Source of the DNA: Planktotalea sp.
GTDB taxonomy: Bacteria; Pseudomonadota; Alphaproteobacteria; Rhodobacterales; Rhodobacteraceae
Direction: 5' to 3'
Length of the DNA stretch: 46,525 bases
NCBI RefSeq assembly: GCF_018607995.1
Contig: NZ_JABBAL010000020.1
Span: 1 to 46,525, forward strand
The notes beneath the pieces are model-generated. The model was not told where the DNA came from, did no database searches, and worked only from the letters and a program-made list of their open reading frames with translations. This document shows, piece after piece, positions 27,366 to 34,479 of the stretch. Numbering within the stretch: position 1 is the first letter of the stretch; every line of letters starts with the position of its first letter. The position numbers were made by a program, and so were the translations under genes.

Positions 27366-28070
27366 TCAATTGCCTTCAAGCAGGTGTGTGAGTGGGATCA
27401 AGTGGGTGGTTTCATCGTCGCGTAGCAACATGCCAAAGCGTTCATCAACACCGAGATATGTCCCTTTGAGGCCATTCAGCACCGCCTCTTCGCCAATGCC
27501 ACACCCCAAGCCACGCCAGTCATTATGCAAAGGGCCAGCGCCGCTTTCGAGCCAGGTATTGATCCCAACAAGCGTGTGTTTCACCCAAGACTCCAGCAGA
27601 TCAATCGCATTCACATCTGCGCAGCCTTCCGCATAAAGCGCGGTTTGATCTGGCGTATCGCCAGTCTCGTCATTTTCGGGCCAAAGCGGAATTTCTAAAC
27701 CAACAACCAGCCAATCAGGTTGCGCTTTGGGATCGTCCGAAGACGCAGATACGCGCATCTGCCCGCAGGCCGCCCCATTCACCCTTATCCCGCCATTCCA
27801 ATCAAGGTGAACAGCCACTTCGGGTGGAGCGAGTGCGCCGAGAGCATTCTGGAACCCAACACCACACAGGGGCAGCATCGCCATCGCGTCCTCAAGCACT
27901 ACGTCAGGGGCAAAAATAAGCGCAGCCTTAAGGGTCGAGGCACCAAGATTATATACAACCAACCCAGCATCACAGCCGCGCGCAGCTTCTACACAGGCTT
28001 TGTCAAAGGGGTCAATTTGCCCTTCAACGCCAAGCCCACTGAAAAGCGGTGGAAAGCTGGGGGTGCTCAT
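27366..28070 (-). CDS. Biotin/lipoate-protein ligase-like (DUF4444) protein
   Basis: A 234-residue protein of the biotin/lipoate A/B ligase fold with a DUF4444-type C-terminus. Segments such as ALAPPEVAVHLDWNGGIRVN and WLVVGLEIPLWPENDETGDT match the ligase core. The classical BirA GRGRxG biotin-binding loop is not evident, so catalytic biotinylation is uncertain. The C-terminal GTYLGVDERFGMLL is a small SH3-like tail. It overlaps the apbC stop by 4 bases and is followed at once by DUF6505. The job is probably attachment or handling of a cofactor. Confidence 0.72.
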   Translation of the reverse strand: MSTPSFPPLFSGLGVEGQIDPFDKACVEAARGCDAGLVVYNLGASTLKAALIFAPDVVLEDAMAMLPLCGVGFQNALGALAPPEVAVHLDWNGGIRVNGAACGQMRVSASSDDPKAQPDWLVVGLEIPLWPENDETGDTPDQTALYAEGCADVNAIDLLESWVKHTLVGINTWLESGAGPLHNDWRGLGCGIGEEAVLNGLKGTYLGVDERFGMLLRDDETTHLIPLTHLLEGN

Positions 28071-29125
28071 GCTTTGTTGTCCGCTATCAAGGCTTTCGCA
28101 ACATCGCGAAAGGCTTTAGCCTGCGTGCTGTCAGGTTTTGAGACTACAATAGGTGCACCACCATCAGCAGCGACGCGAATGTCCAAATGCAGAGGGATTT
28201 CCGCAAGTAAAGGCACGCCAAGTTTCTCCGCCTCTGCTTTTACGCCACCATGGCCAAAGACATGCTCTTCATGCCCACAGCTTGAACAAATATGCGTGCT
28301 CATATTTTCGATCATCCCAATCACAGGCGTGCCCATTTGGTTGAACATATCAATGCCTTTGCGCGCATCGAGCAAAGCTACGTCTTGCGGGGTCGAAACA
28401 ATTACAGCCCCATCCAGATGCGCCTTTTGGGCCAGAGTCATCTGAACATCACCTGTGCCCGGCGGAAGATCTACGATCAAAACATCAAGCGCGCCCCATT
28501 GCACTTGATTAAGCATCTGTTGCAAAGCGCCCATCAACATCGGACCGCGCCAAACCACAGCTTGATCCTCATTGGTCATCAAGCCAATCGACATCATCGT
28601 GACGCCATAATTTCGCAGCGGTAAAATGATTTTGCCATCGGGGCTTTGCGGGCGGCCAGATACGCCAAGCATGCGCGGTTGCGAGGGTCCGTAAACATCC
28701 GCATCCAAGATACCAACGCGTCGTCCTTCTGCGGCCAAAGCGCAAGCAAGGTTCGACGCAACGGTCGATTTTCCAACGCCGCCTTTGCCAGAGGCGACCG
28801 CGATAATGCGCTCGATCCCTGCGATTTTTTCAGGGCCTGTTGGCTCGGATGTACGGTTCGCTTTTAAGTCAGGCGGCGGCGCAGGTTGTTTGCTGTGTGC
28901 CGTCATCACGATGGAGACTGCGACGGCACCAAGCGCTTTCAACTTCGCTTCTGCCTCGTCCTTGGCCGCCATGAATGGATCAGGTTTGTCCACTTCCATA
29001 ACGAAGCGGACTTTATCAGCCTCAACGGTTAAGGCACGGACCAAGCCAGCTTCGACCAAATCAACGCCGGAAGGGGCTTTGATTCCTTTCAAGCACGCCA
29101 AAGCGTCTTCGCGTGAAAGTGCCAT
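28067..29125 (-). CDS. apbC: Mrp/NBP35 family Fe-S carrier ATPase
   Basis: ParA-like ATPase that carries and delivers [4Fe-4S] clusters in the cytoplasm. The 352 residues comprise an N-terminal MIP18-like domain (about 1-80), a Pro-rich linker and the P-loop domain with deviant Walker A GKGGVGKS at 113-120. The C-terminal CSSCGHEE provides the CxxC cluster-binding pair. Length and domain order fit ApbC of alphaproteobacteria. The start codon abuts DUF6494. Proximity to the formate dehydrogenase island, which needs many Fe-S clusters, is suggestive but not proof of a specific link. Confidence 0.93.
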   Translation of the reverse strand: MALSREDALACLKGIKAPSGVDLVEAGLVRALTVEADKVRFVMEVDKPDPFMAAKDEAEAKLKALGAVAVSIVMTAHSKQPAPPPDLKANRTSEPTGPEKIAGIERIIAVASGKGGVGKSTVASNLACALAAEGRRVGILDADVYGPSQPRMLGVSGRPQSPDGKIILPLRNYGVTMMSIGLMTNEDQAVVWRGPMLMGALQQMLNQVQWGALDVLIVDLPPGTGDVQMTLAQKAHLDGAVIVSTPQDVALLDARKGIDMFNQMGTPVIGMIENMSTHICSSCGHEEHVFGHGGVKAEAEKLGVPLLAEIPLHLDIRVAADGGAPIVVSKPDSTQAKAFRDVAKALIADNKA

Positions 29126-29316
29126 TATGCGCCTTCAATCTTGCCTGTGACGACATGCTCAAGTTCGATACCGTCAATTGCTAACACCATCTTTGCTTCA
29201 AAACTTTTACCGGTTGTACCAACCGCTTCGCGCATCGCATTTTCGATGGCTTGCTGGGACGTCACGCCAACTTGTTTGAGAAATTTACGCATCGACATGT
29301 TAAACTCTTCGCTCAT
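29125..29316 (-). CDS. DUF6494 family small protein
   Basis: A 63-residue protein starting MSEEFNMSMRKFLKQVGVTS. It contains a short amphipathic helix (QQAIENAMREAVGTTGKSFE) and a beta strand pair (KMVLAIDGIELEHVVTGKIE). It belongs to the Rhodobacterales DUF6494 family, whose function is unknown. The ATG at 29316 is the natural start; the same frame runs on much further upstream without meaning. Its last base overlaps the apbC start, so the two are translationally coupled. It lies divergent from the cytochrome gene. Confidence 0.8.
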   Translation of the reverse strand: MSEEFNMSMRKFLKQVGVTSQQAIENAMREAVGTTGKSFEAKMVLAIDGIELEHVVTGKIEGA

Positions 29317-29410
29317 GTTCGCTTCCTTTGAAATTTGCAAATGTTGACGGATGCACCCTAGCGCCCCTAGGCTTGGCCGCAACCAAACTAATCTGGATGG
29401 ACGCGGTGCA

Positions 29411-30136
29411 ATGTTTCGAAACCTTGGTCTCATAGCTTTTTTGTTCGCCACACCACTCTCGGCGCAACAAAAAGCGTTTACTTTGCAAGCCCCTGAAATC
29501 TTGGTTGAAACGGACTTTTTGAAACACTTGCTGCCAAGGTTTTCGTTGAAGACAGGCGTGCGCATTACGCTGGGTGATGACACCGTGGATGCGGTTTTTG
29601 GCAGCACTGGTACGCCCGTCTTTGCGCACGGCGATACTGTCTGGTACCTGTCTAAAACCGATGGGCCGTACACTGACGCGTTTCAAAAGTGGCTGCTCTC
29701 GGACGTTGGCAAGCGCACTATCGAAGCCTTTGAGCCTGATGGCGAGGCGCTGTTCAGCGCGGATGTGACCAAAGCAGTCGTGGAAGAAAAATTCGTGCTG
29801 ACAGGCGATGCCACACTGGGGGAAAAGGTTAGTCTGACGCAATGTGGTCGCTGTCATGTTGTGAACGACAGTAACCGTATGAACGCGATTGGCTCGACGC
29901 CGTCTTTCGCACTGATGCGCACCTTCCCGGATTGGCGAGAACGCTTTGAGACATTCTTCATGCTCCGCCCGCATCCAGCTTTCACCCAAGTTACCAACAT
30001 AACAGAGCCTTTCGCGGCCCACTTGCCATCTCCGATTGCGCCAATTGAAGTCACTTGGGGCGAAATCGAAGCTATAACCGCTTACGTAGGCTCGATCACA
30101 CCTGCTGATCTGGGCGCGCCTTTGCAAAGTCAATGA
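29411..30136 (+). CDS. Cytochrome c with N-terminal mini-TupA-like domain
   Basis: An exported 241-residue protein. Residues 1-19 form a signal peptide ending PLSAQQ. A region of about 100 residues follows. Residues 36-52 align ungapped to TupA residues 34-50 (shared LLP and TG), and residues 93-115 align ungapped to TupA 237-259 (shared KWL, S, I, A and GEALF; 11 of 23 identical). About 140 residues of TupA are thus missing. The C-terminal half has one c-type haem site CGRCH at 145-149. A methionine ligand may lie in FFMLRPHP. It faces the ferredoxin gene and is near the formate dehydrogenase island, so it probably takes part in periplasmic electron transfer there. Confidence 0.8.
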   Translation: MFRNLGLIAFLFATPLSAQQKAFTLQAPEILVETDFLKHLLPRFSLKTGVRITLGDDTVDAVFGSTGTPVFAHGDTVWYLSKTDGPYTDAFQKWLLSDVGKRTIEAFEPDGEALFSADVTKAVVEEKFVLTGDATLGEKVSLTQCGRCHVVNDSNRMNAIGSTPSFALMRTFPDWRERFETFFMLRPHPAFTQVTNITEPFAAHLPSPIAPIEVTWGEIEAITAYVGSITPADLGAPLQSQ

Positions 30137-32076
30137 TCCTTGCGCTTTGAAAAGTAGTCCTCAGACGTGCGTACCCGAGGCCGTTCGCCACCTTGAAATG
30201 GATTATCGGCCGAGTGATATTGCGCTTGAATTCGGCAGTTTTCGCACATCTGGATCATCTTTGCCGCGTCTGATGTGGCAAACATCGAATGCTTGCCCAC
30301 CAGCTTTTCTGTGATCTTCGCAATCGTGGATTTGGACCCAAAGAGACTGCCGCACTCTATGCAGGCAAACGGCTCTTCCTCATTCAAAATGCGCTGATTA
30401 AAGGCTCCTTCTGTCAGATCCATTTGCGGCTTCAGCGTGATCGCCTTTTCAGGGCAGATGTTGCTACAAAGTCCGCATTGCAAGCAAGCATCTTCTTGAA
30501 AGCGCAATTGTGGGAGGTCCGAATTATCGCCCAACGCACCAGAGGGGCAAAGCGACACGCAAGACAGGCACAGAGTGCAAGCGTCTTCATCCACCACAAC
30601 TGCACCGTAGGGTGCGTTTTGCGGAAGGTTGATCACTTCAGCGTCTGGTTGAAGGGTTTTTGCGGCAAGACGCGCCACTTGCCTACGCGATCCCATTGGC
30701 AGGATTGGTGCACAACTGATCGTGTTTTCGATATCTTGGTACAGCACATCACAGAGCGTGTCTGGATCCGCAGTGTGTAACAAACGTACCGCTTGCGTGC
30801 CTGCCATCGCAGACGCCAAATCGGCTTGAGCTTCGATCACATCCAACTCTGTCTTTGGCGACATGAGGAGGTCTACGTGTTCAAACCCGCAGGCAAGTGC
30901 CGCAAGCATTTCAGCGTGGCCGAAGCCGGACAAAGCATCCACCTCTAAAGGGATGACATTCGCTGGCAAACCTCGTCCAAAGCGTGCAGCGAGCGAGATC
31001 ATTTCCAAACCATGTGTCGCGTCATGAACCAACAAACGCGCAGATGTGCCGCCTGCGCTGCGATAAGTCGATGAAAGCGCGTTTAAGCGCGAAAAAATCG
31101 CATCTATTGGTGGCGCATCATAGCTGATTGCGCCTGACGGGCACACAGCTGAACACGACCCACAGCCCGCGCAGACCATCGGATCAATTGCCACATGCTC
31201 GCCAGCCGATGTAATTGCACTGGTTGGGCAGACGCTTAGGCAATTTGAACATGCTATTTGTTCTGCACGACTGTGCGCGCACAGGCTTGGCTCTAGGCGC
31301 ACGAAGAGCGGCTTTTCGAACGTGCCAATCAGTTGCGAAGCTTCAAAAACAGCCTTGGCGATGGCAGGCGCATGGCTTGGGTCAGCGCGCAAGTAGCCTT
31401 CGCGTTTCTCGGGGGCTGGGACCAGTGCCGTTGTCCCGCTGAGATCAAGGATAATATCGCAAGATGACGCGGCACCTTCGAGCGGGTCGCTGAGCGTAAA
31501 CGCGCCGCGACCTCCCGGTGTAACCTGCTGCAATGAGTCGATTTTAACATTGAACCCACCTAAAGCTCCAGCGACATTGCGCACGTTGCCAACGACACAA
31601 TCGAACCTGCGATCAAGCGGTACAAGATCGGCGTTGGGCACCACGGCTGTGACGGCCAAAGTTTCGCATAAATCCGTCGCTGCGGTGATCGCCGCTTCTG
31701 CGCCGATGATCAAACATGTACCCTCTGAAATCACATCGACGGATTTGCCAAGCGGCAACGCTAACGTCGCCTCCAAGGCCAATGCTGCCATCTTGGGTGC
31801 AGTTTTGCCTTCACCCCAGCCAGCACGGTCGCGCAGATCCACAAATCCGGGGGCATCCAAGCCTAGCTCGTCTGCGAGTTCCTCGAAGGTCTGGCGCTCC
31901 TGTTGGCATGCGATGATTACATCGCCTTTTGAGATCTCTTTCGCGGCCAAATCAATCTGACTTGTACAGAGGCTGCTATAGACCTTGGAGCAATCCAATC
32001 CGCATCCAGCTGCAATGGCATCTGCATCCAGCGTTTGCGAACCCAAGCAATCGCACAGTACTAGTGTCTTTGACAT
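30130..32076 (-). CDS. Multi-[4Fe-4S] cluster protein
   Basis: A 648-residue ferredoxin-like protein. N-terminal residues (1-60) contain clustered cysteines (C8, C10, C25, C29, C37, C57) similar to heterodisulfide-reductase-like or hydrogenase partner proteins. Two ferredoxin pairs are present: CSNC..VCP at 276-283 with CAGC..VCP at 302-312, and CTLC..LCP at 500-510 with CLQC..ICP at 531-541. A further CIEC at 572-575 and CENC at 611-614 may hold a metal site. Cytoplasmic, with no signal. Start ATG 32076 follows the better context over an upstream frame extension. It is transcribed away from the fdh operon and probably passes electrons between formate dehydrogenase and soluble partners. Confidence 0.85.
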   Translation of the reverse strand: MSKTLVLCDCLGSQTLDADAIAAGCGLDCSKVYSSLCTSQIDLAAKEISKGDVIIACQQERQTFEELADELGLDAPGFVDLRDRAGWGEGKTAPKMAALALEATLALPLGKSVDVISEGTCLIIGAEAAITAATDLCETLAVTAVVPNADLVPLDRRFDCVVGNVRNVAGALGGFNVKIDSLQQVTPGGRGAFTLSDPLEGAASSCDIILDLSGTTALVPAPEKREGYLRADPSHAPAIAKAVFEASQLIGTFEKPLFVRLEPSLCAHSRAEQIACSNCLSVCPTSAITSAGEHVAIDPMVCAGCGSCSAVCPSGAISYDAPPIDAIFSRLNALSSTYRSAGGTSARLLVHDATHGLEMISLAARFGRGLPANVIPLEVDALSGFGHAEMLAALACGFEHVDLLMSPKTELDVIEAQADLASAMAGTQAVRLLHTADPDTLCDVLYQDIENTISCAPILPMGSRRQVARLAAKTLQPDAEVINLPQNAPYGAVVVDEDACTLCLSCVSLCPSGALGDNSDLPQLRFQEDACLQCGLCSNICPEKAITLKPQMDLTEGAFNQRILNEEEPFACIECGSLFGSKSTIAKITEKLVGKHSMFATSDAAKMIQMCENCRIQAQYHSADNPFQGGERPRVRTSEDYFSKRKDH

Positions 32077-32390
32077 TCTCAGCCCCTGTAGCCGTCGCCG
32101 AAACAGCAACCCGCAGCGTAGGCTAGCCGCGATTCCCTGTCGTGGTAAACCTTATTTCTGAAGTTTCGGCACAAAAGAATAATTGCTGCATCTGCGAAGA
32201 AAATAAATTTGAAACCGACAAGTTCGAACAATTTTGCGCCATATCCCATCCCAGTTGAGCGCTACCAAATATAATTTTACGCTGCGTCGCAGCATTTTGA
32301 GAATATAAGGACGGCTTAGCTTAAATACTTCTTTAAAAAAGCGGGAAGTCTTGCAATCATAAACCACTAGTAGCCGACTTTGGGGACACT
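32077..32390. other. Divergent promoter region of the formate dehydrogenase island
   Basis: The 314 bases between the leftward ferredoxin gene and rightward DUF3305 are unusually AT-rich, especially 32150-32350. They must contain both promoters. No strong palindrome or known operator is obvious to me. The GGGGA at about 32382 precedes the likely TTG start of DUF3305. A short open frame at 32152-32367 on the minus strand has no protein-like character. Confidence 0.5.
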
Positions 32391-32951
32391 TTGCACGAAA
32401 TTGACCAAAAATCCGTCTCTATGCCACTTGGCGTTGTCATCCGCAGGGTCCCTGGGGTGACACGTTGGGCGCGCCATGTTTGGAAAGCCGTTGCGGTTTT
32501 GCCCGGCGCCGGAAAGGCGTCATGGAAAGAACTGCGCCGCGACGCTGACGCGATTGAATATCACGCCGCAACCTTGCCGCTAGAGCTGTTTCGCACAGAT
32601 ACGGAAGCTTATCTTCATGGCCTATCTGCGAAGGTGCCAGCGATCTACGTCGTGATGCGCACGAGCGAGGATGAACACCCGCTTGAAGTCACGCTCGCAA
32701 CCGCGTCACCCTATGAGGCGCAGGATTATGCGGACACAGGTGAAGAGCTGGTCGAAAAGGTGCCGATGCCAGAAGGTCTGATTGCTTGGATCAGGGATTT
32801 CATAGAGTTGCACCACGAGGATGAAGTTTTCGTCAAACGTCGTCGCAATAAGACCCGCGTTGATCTAAAAGAGGACGGCATTGGCGATGCGCGCATTCGT
32901 CAAGTTTCGGATGTGTACCGCGCTCCTGCGCCCAAGGAGACAGTCCATTGA
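32391..32951 (+). CDS. DUF3305 domain protein
   Basis: A 186-residue cytoplasmic protein of the DUF3305 family, which recurs at the head of formate dehydrogenase loci. It carries the family start PLGVVIRRVPGVTRWARHVW and the middle segment YHAATLPLELFRTDTEAYLH. Function is unknown; a role in maturation or regulation of Fdh is inferred from constant association. The start is uncertain: TTG 32391 has GGGGA upstream, but ATG 32421 begins at the conserved block. The stop overlaps the DUF3306 start. Confidence 0.82.
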   Translation: MHEIDQKSVSMPLGVVIRRVPGVTRWARHVWKAVAVLPGAGKASWKELRRDADAIEYHAATLPLELFRTDTEAYLHGLSAKVPAIYVVMRTSEDEHPLEVTLATASPYEAQDYADTGEELVEKVPMPEGLIAWIRDFIELHHEDEVFVKRRRNKTRVDLKEDGIGDARIRQVSDVYRAPAPKETVH

Positions 32952-33553
32952 ATGGTGAACTAGATTTCTGGGCACGCCGGCGCGCAGGTGTCGCGGCCGA
33001 AGCCAAGGCAGAGCAAGACGTGCTCGAGGCTCAAGCACTGGCAGAAGAACACGCAGCACTTGAAGAGATGAGCGAGGCAGAGATGCTTGCTGAGCTTGAC
33101 TTGCCCGATCCAGATACGATGACACAGGGCGACGATTTTTCTGTTTTCATGGCGAAAGCGGTCCCTGATCAAATTCGCCGCCGCGCACTGCGCACTTTAT
33201 GGCGCTCTAATCCTGTGCTCGCAAATGTCGATATGCTGGTCGATTACGGCGAGGATTTTACCGATGCCAAGATGGCTGTGGAAAATATCCAGACGGCTTA
33301 TCAAGTTGGCAAAGGCATGTTGAAGCATGTCGAGGAAATGGCGCGCCAAGCTGAAGAGCGTGAGAACCCGACGGTTGTGGAAGAACCTGAGTTGGAAGAC
33401 CTCGAAGAAGACGAGGTTCTGAGCGCTAAGGCCGAAGAGACCGAGCAAGAACCTGATGAGGCACCAGAGCAGATCGTCGCTTTTGACGAGGAGGAGGCGT
33501 ATAGTGCTCCTACGCCACGCCGCATGAAATTTAGAGTAGAGGAACCCGCGTGA
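32948..33553 (+). CDS. DUF3306 domain protein
   Basis: A 201-residue cytoplasmic protein of the DUF3306 family, normally paired with DUF3305 upstream of fdhA. It begins at a TTG whose overlap with the preceding stop (TTGA) suggests coupled translation. The N-terminal FWARRRAGVAAEAKAEQ and the middle DFSVFMAKAVPDQIRRRALR are characteristic. The C-terminal third is strongly acidic (EEPELEDLEEDEVLS), probably disordered. Function is unknown. The stop overlaps the next GTG start. Confidence 0.82.
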   Translation: MNGELDFWARRRAGVAAEAKAEQDVLEAQALAEEHAALEEMSEAEMLAELDLPDPDTMTQGDDFSVFMAKAVPDQIRRRALRTLWRSNPVLANVDMLVDYGEDFTDAKMAVENIQTAYQVGKGMLKHVEEMARQAEERENPTVVEEPELEDLEEDEVLSAKAEETEQEPDEAPEQIVAFDEEEAYSAPTPRRMKFRVEEPA

Positions 33554-34155
33554 ACGCAGCTGAAGACATTTCAATCGCAACAGAAGATCGCCTGCGCGCT
33601 GATCTCTATAATTTTATGGGCCTGATGCTCTCAGGACCACCCGATCAGCTGTTGCTTGATCAATGCGCTGGATTGTCTGGAGATGAGAGTGAATTGGGCA
33701 AGGCGATTTCGGGCTTGGCACGCGTCGCCAAGGCGAGCAAACCGAGCAAGGTCGAGAGCGAGTTTAACGCGCTGTTCGTCGGGCTCGGACGCGGTGAATT
33801 GCTGCCCTATGCGAGCTATTATCTCACGGGTTTCCTAAACGAAAAGCCGCTGGCGACACTGCGCTCTGATATGGCGGTGCGCACAATGACACGTGCGCTT
33901 AATGTTTATGAGCCCGAAGACAACATTGCCTCGCTTATGGAAATGATGGCAGGCATGATCGTAGGTCGCTTTGGCACACCTGCGACGTTGGATGATCAAA
34001 AGACATTCTTTAACAAGCACATCGCGCCGTGGGCCGGACATTTTTATTCCGATTTGGAAGCGGCGAAAAACTCGATTCTTTACGCTTCTGTCGGAAATGT
34101 TGGTCGCGAGTTTATGGAGATCGAACGTGAAGCATTTCGAATGACCGCCACTTAG
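33550..34155 (+). CDS. TorD/DmsD-like molecular chaperone
   Basis: A 201-residue helical chaperone of the TorD family that binds the Tat signal of a molybdo/tungsto-enzyme and delays export until the cofactor is inserted. The family motif is seen in LLPYASYYLTGFLNEKPLATLR and EPEDNIASLMEMMAGMIVG, with HIAPWAGHFYSDLEAAK near the C-terminus. A GTG start overlaps the DUF3306 stop by 4 bases. The client is probably the FdhA precursor encoded 325 bp downstream, and also possibly the small Tat peptide between them. Confidence 0.88.
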   Translation: MNAAEDISIATEDRLRADLYNFMGLMLSGPPDQLLLDQCAGLSGDESELGKAISGLARVAKASKPSKVESEFNALFVGLGRGELLPYASYYLTGFLNEKPLATLRSDMAVRTMTRALNVYEPEDNIASLMEMMAGMIVGRFGTPATLDDQKTFFNKHIAPWAGHFYSDLEAAKNSILYASVGNVGREFMEIEREAFRMTAT

Positions 34156-34211
34156 CGGTCCTGACATCACCGGCGAGGATGCTCGCCATAACGAGGGAAG
34201 GAGACATCCCA

Positions 34212-34400
34212 ATGACCAAAAAAACAGACGGCACAAACCGCCGTGATTTTCTCAAACTGGCTGGCACCACTGCGCCGGCTGCTGCTGTGGCACTCGCCGT
34301 TGGCACAACGACGGCTGAAGCACAGCCAGTCGATTTCGCATCTGAGACGATGCAAGACACCGCGCACACGCGCGCTTATCTCGACAGCGTCCGGTTCTAA
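34212..34400 (+). CDS. Formate dehydrogenase-region Tat-signal peptide
   Basis: A 62-residue protein consisting mainly of a twin-arginine signal (NRRDFLKLAGTTAPAAAVAL) and a short tail ending DTAHTRAYLDSVRF. It belongs to the known formate-dehydrogenase-region Tat target family that lies just before fdhA. After cleavage at about AEAQ only about 24 residues would remain. GGAAGGAGA precedes the ATG. Function is unknown; it may occupy the chaperone or form part of the enzyme. The tail lacks cofactor motifs. Confidence 0.85.
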   Translation: MTKKTDGTNRRDFLKLAGTTAPAAAVALAVGTTTAEAQPVDFASETMQDTAHTRAYLDSVRF

Positions 34401-34479
34401 GACTTCGGACGCTTTTCTAACGAATACCTGACGACTGGTTGCGTGACGCCCGACTGTCAGGATTATGGGAGGAAGACAC

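Noticed and set aside
29351..29410. Longer N-terminus for the cytochrome starting at 29351
   Set aside because: It would place about 20 charged residues before a clear signal peptide; ATG 29411 fits export better.
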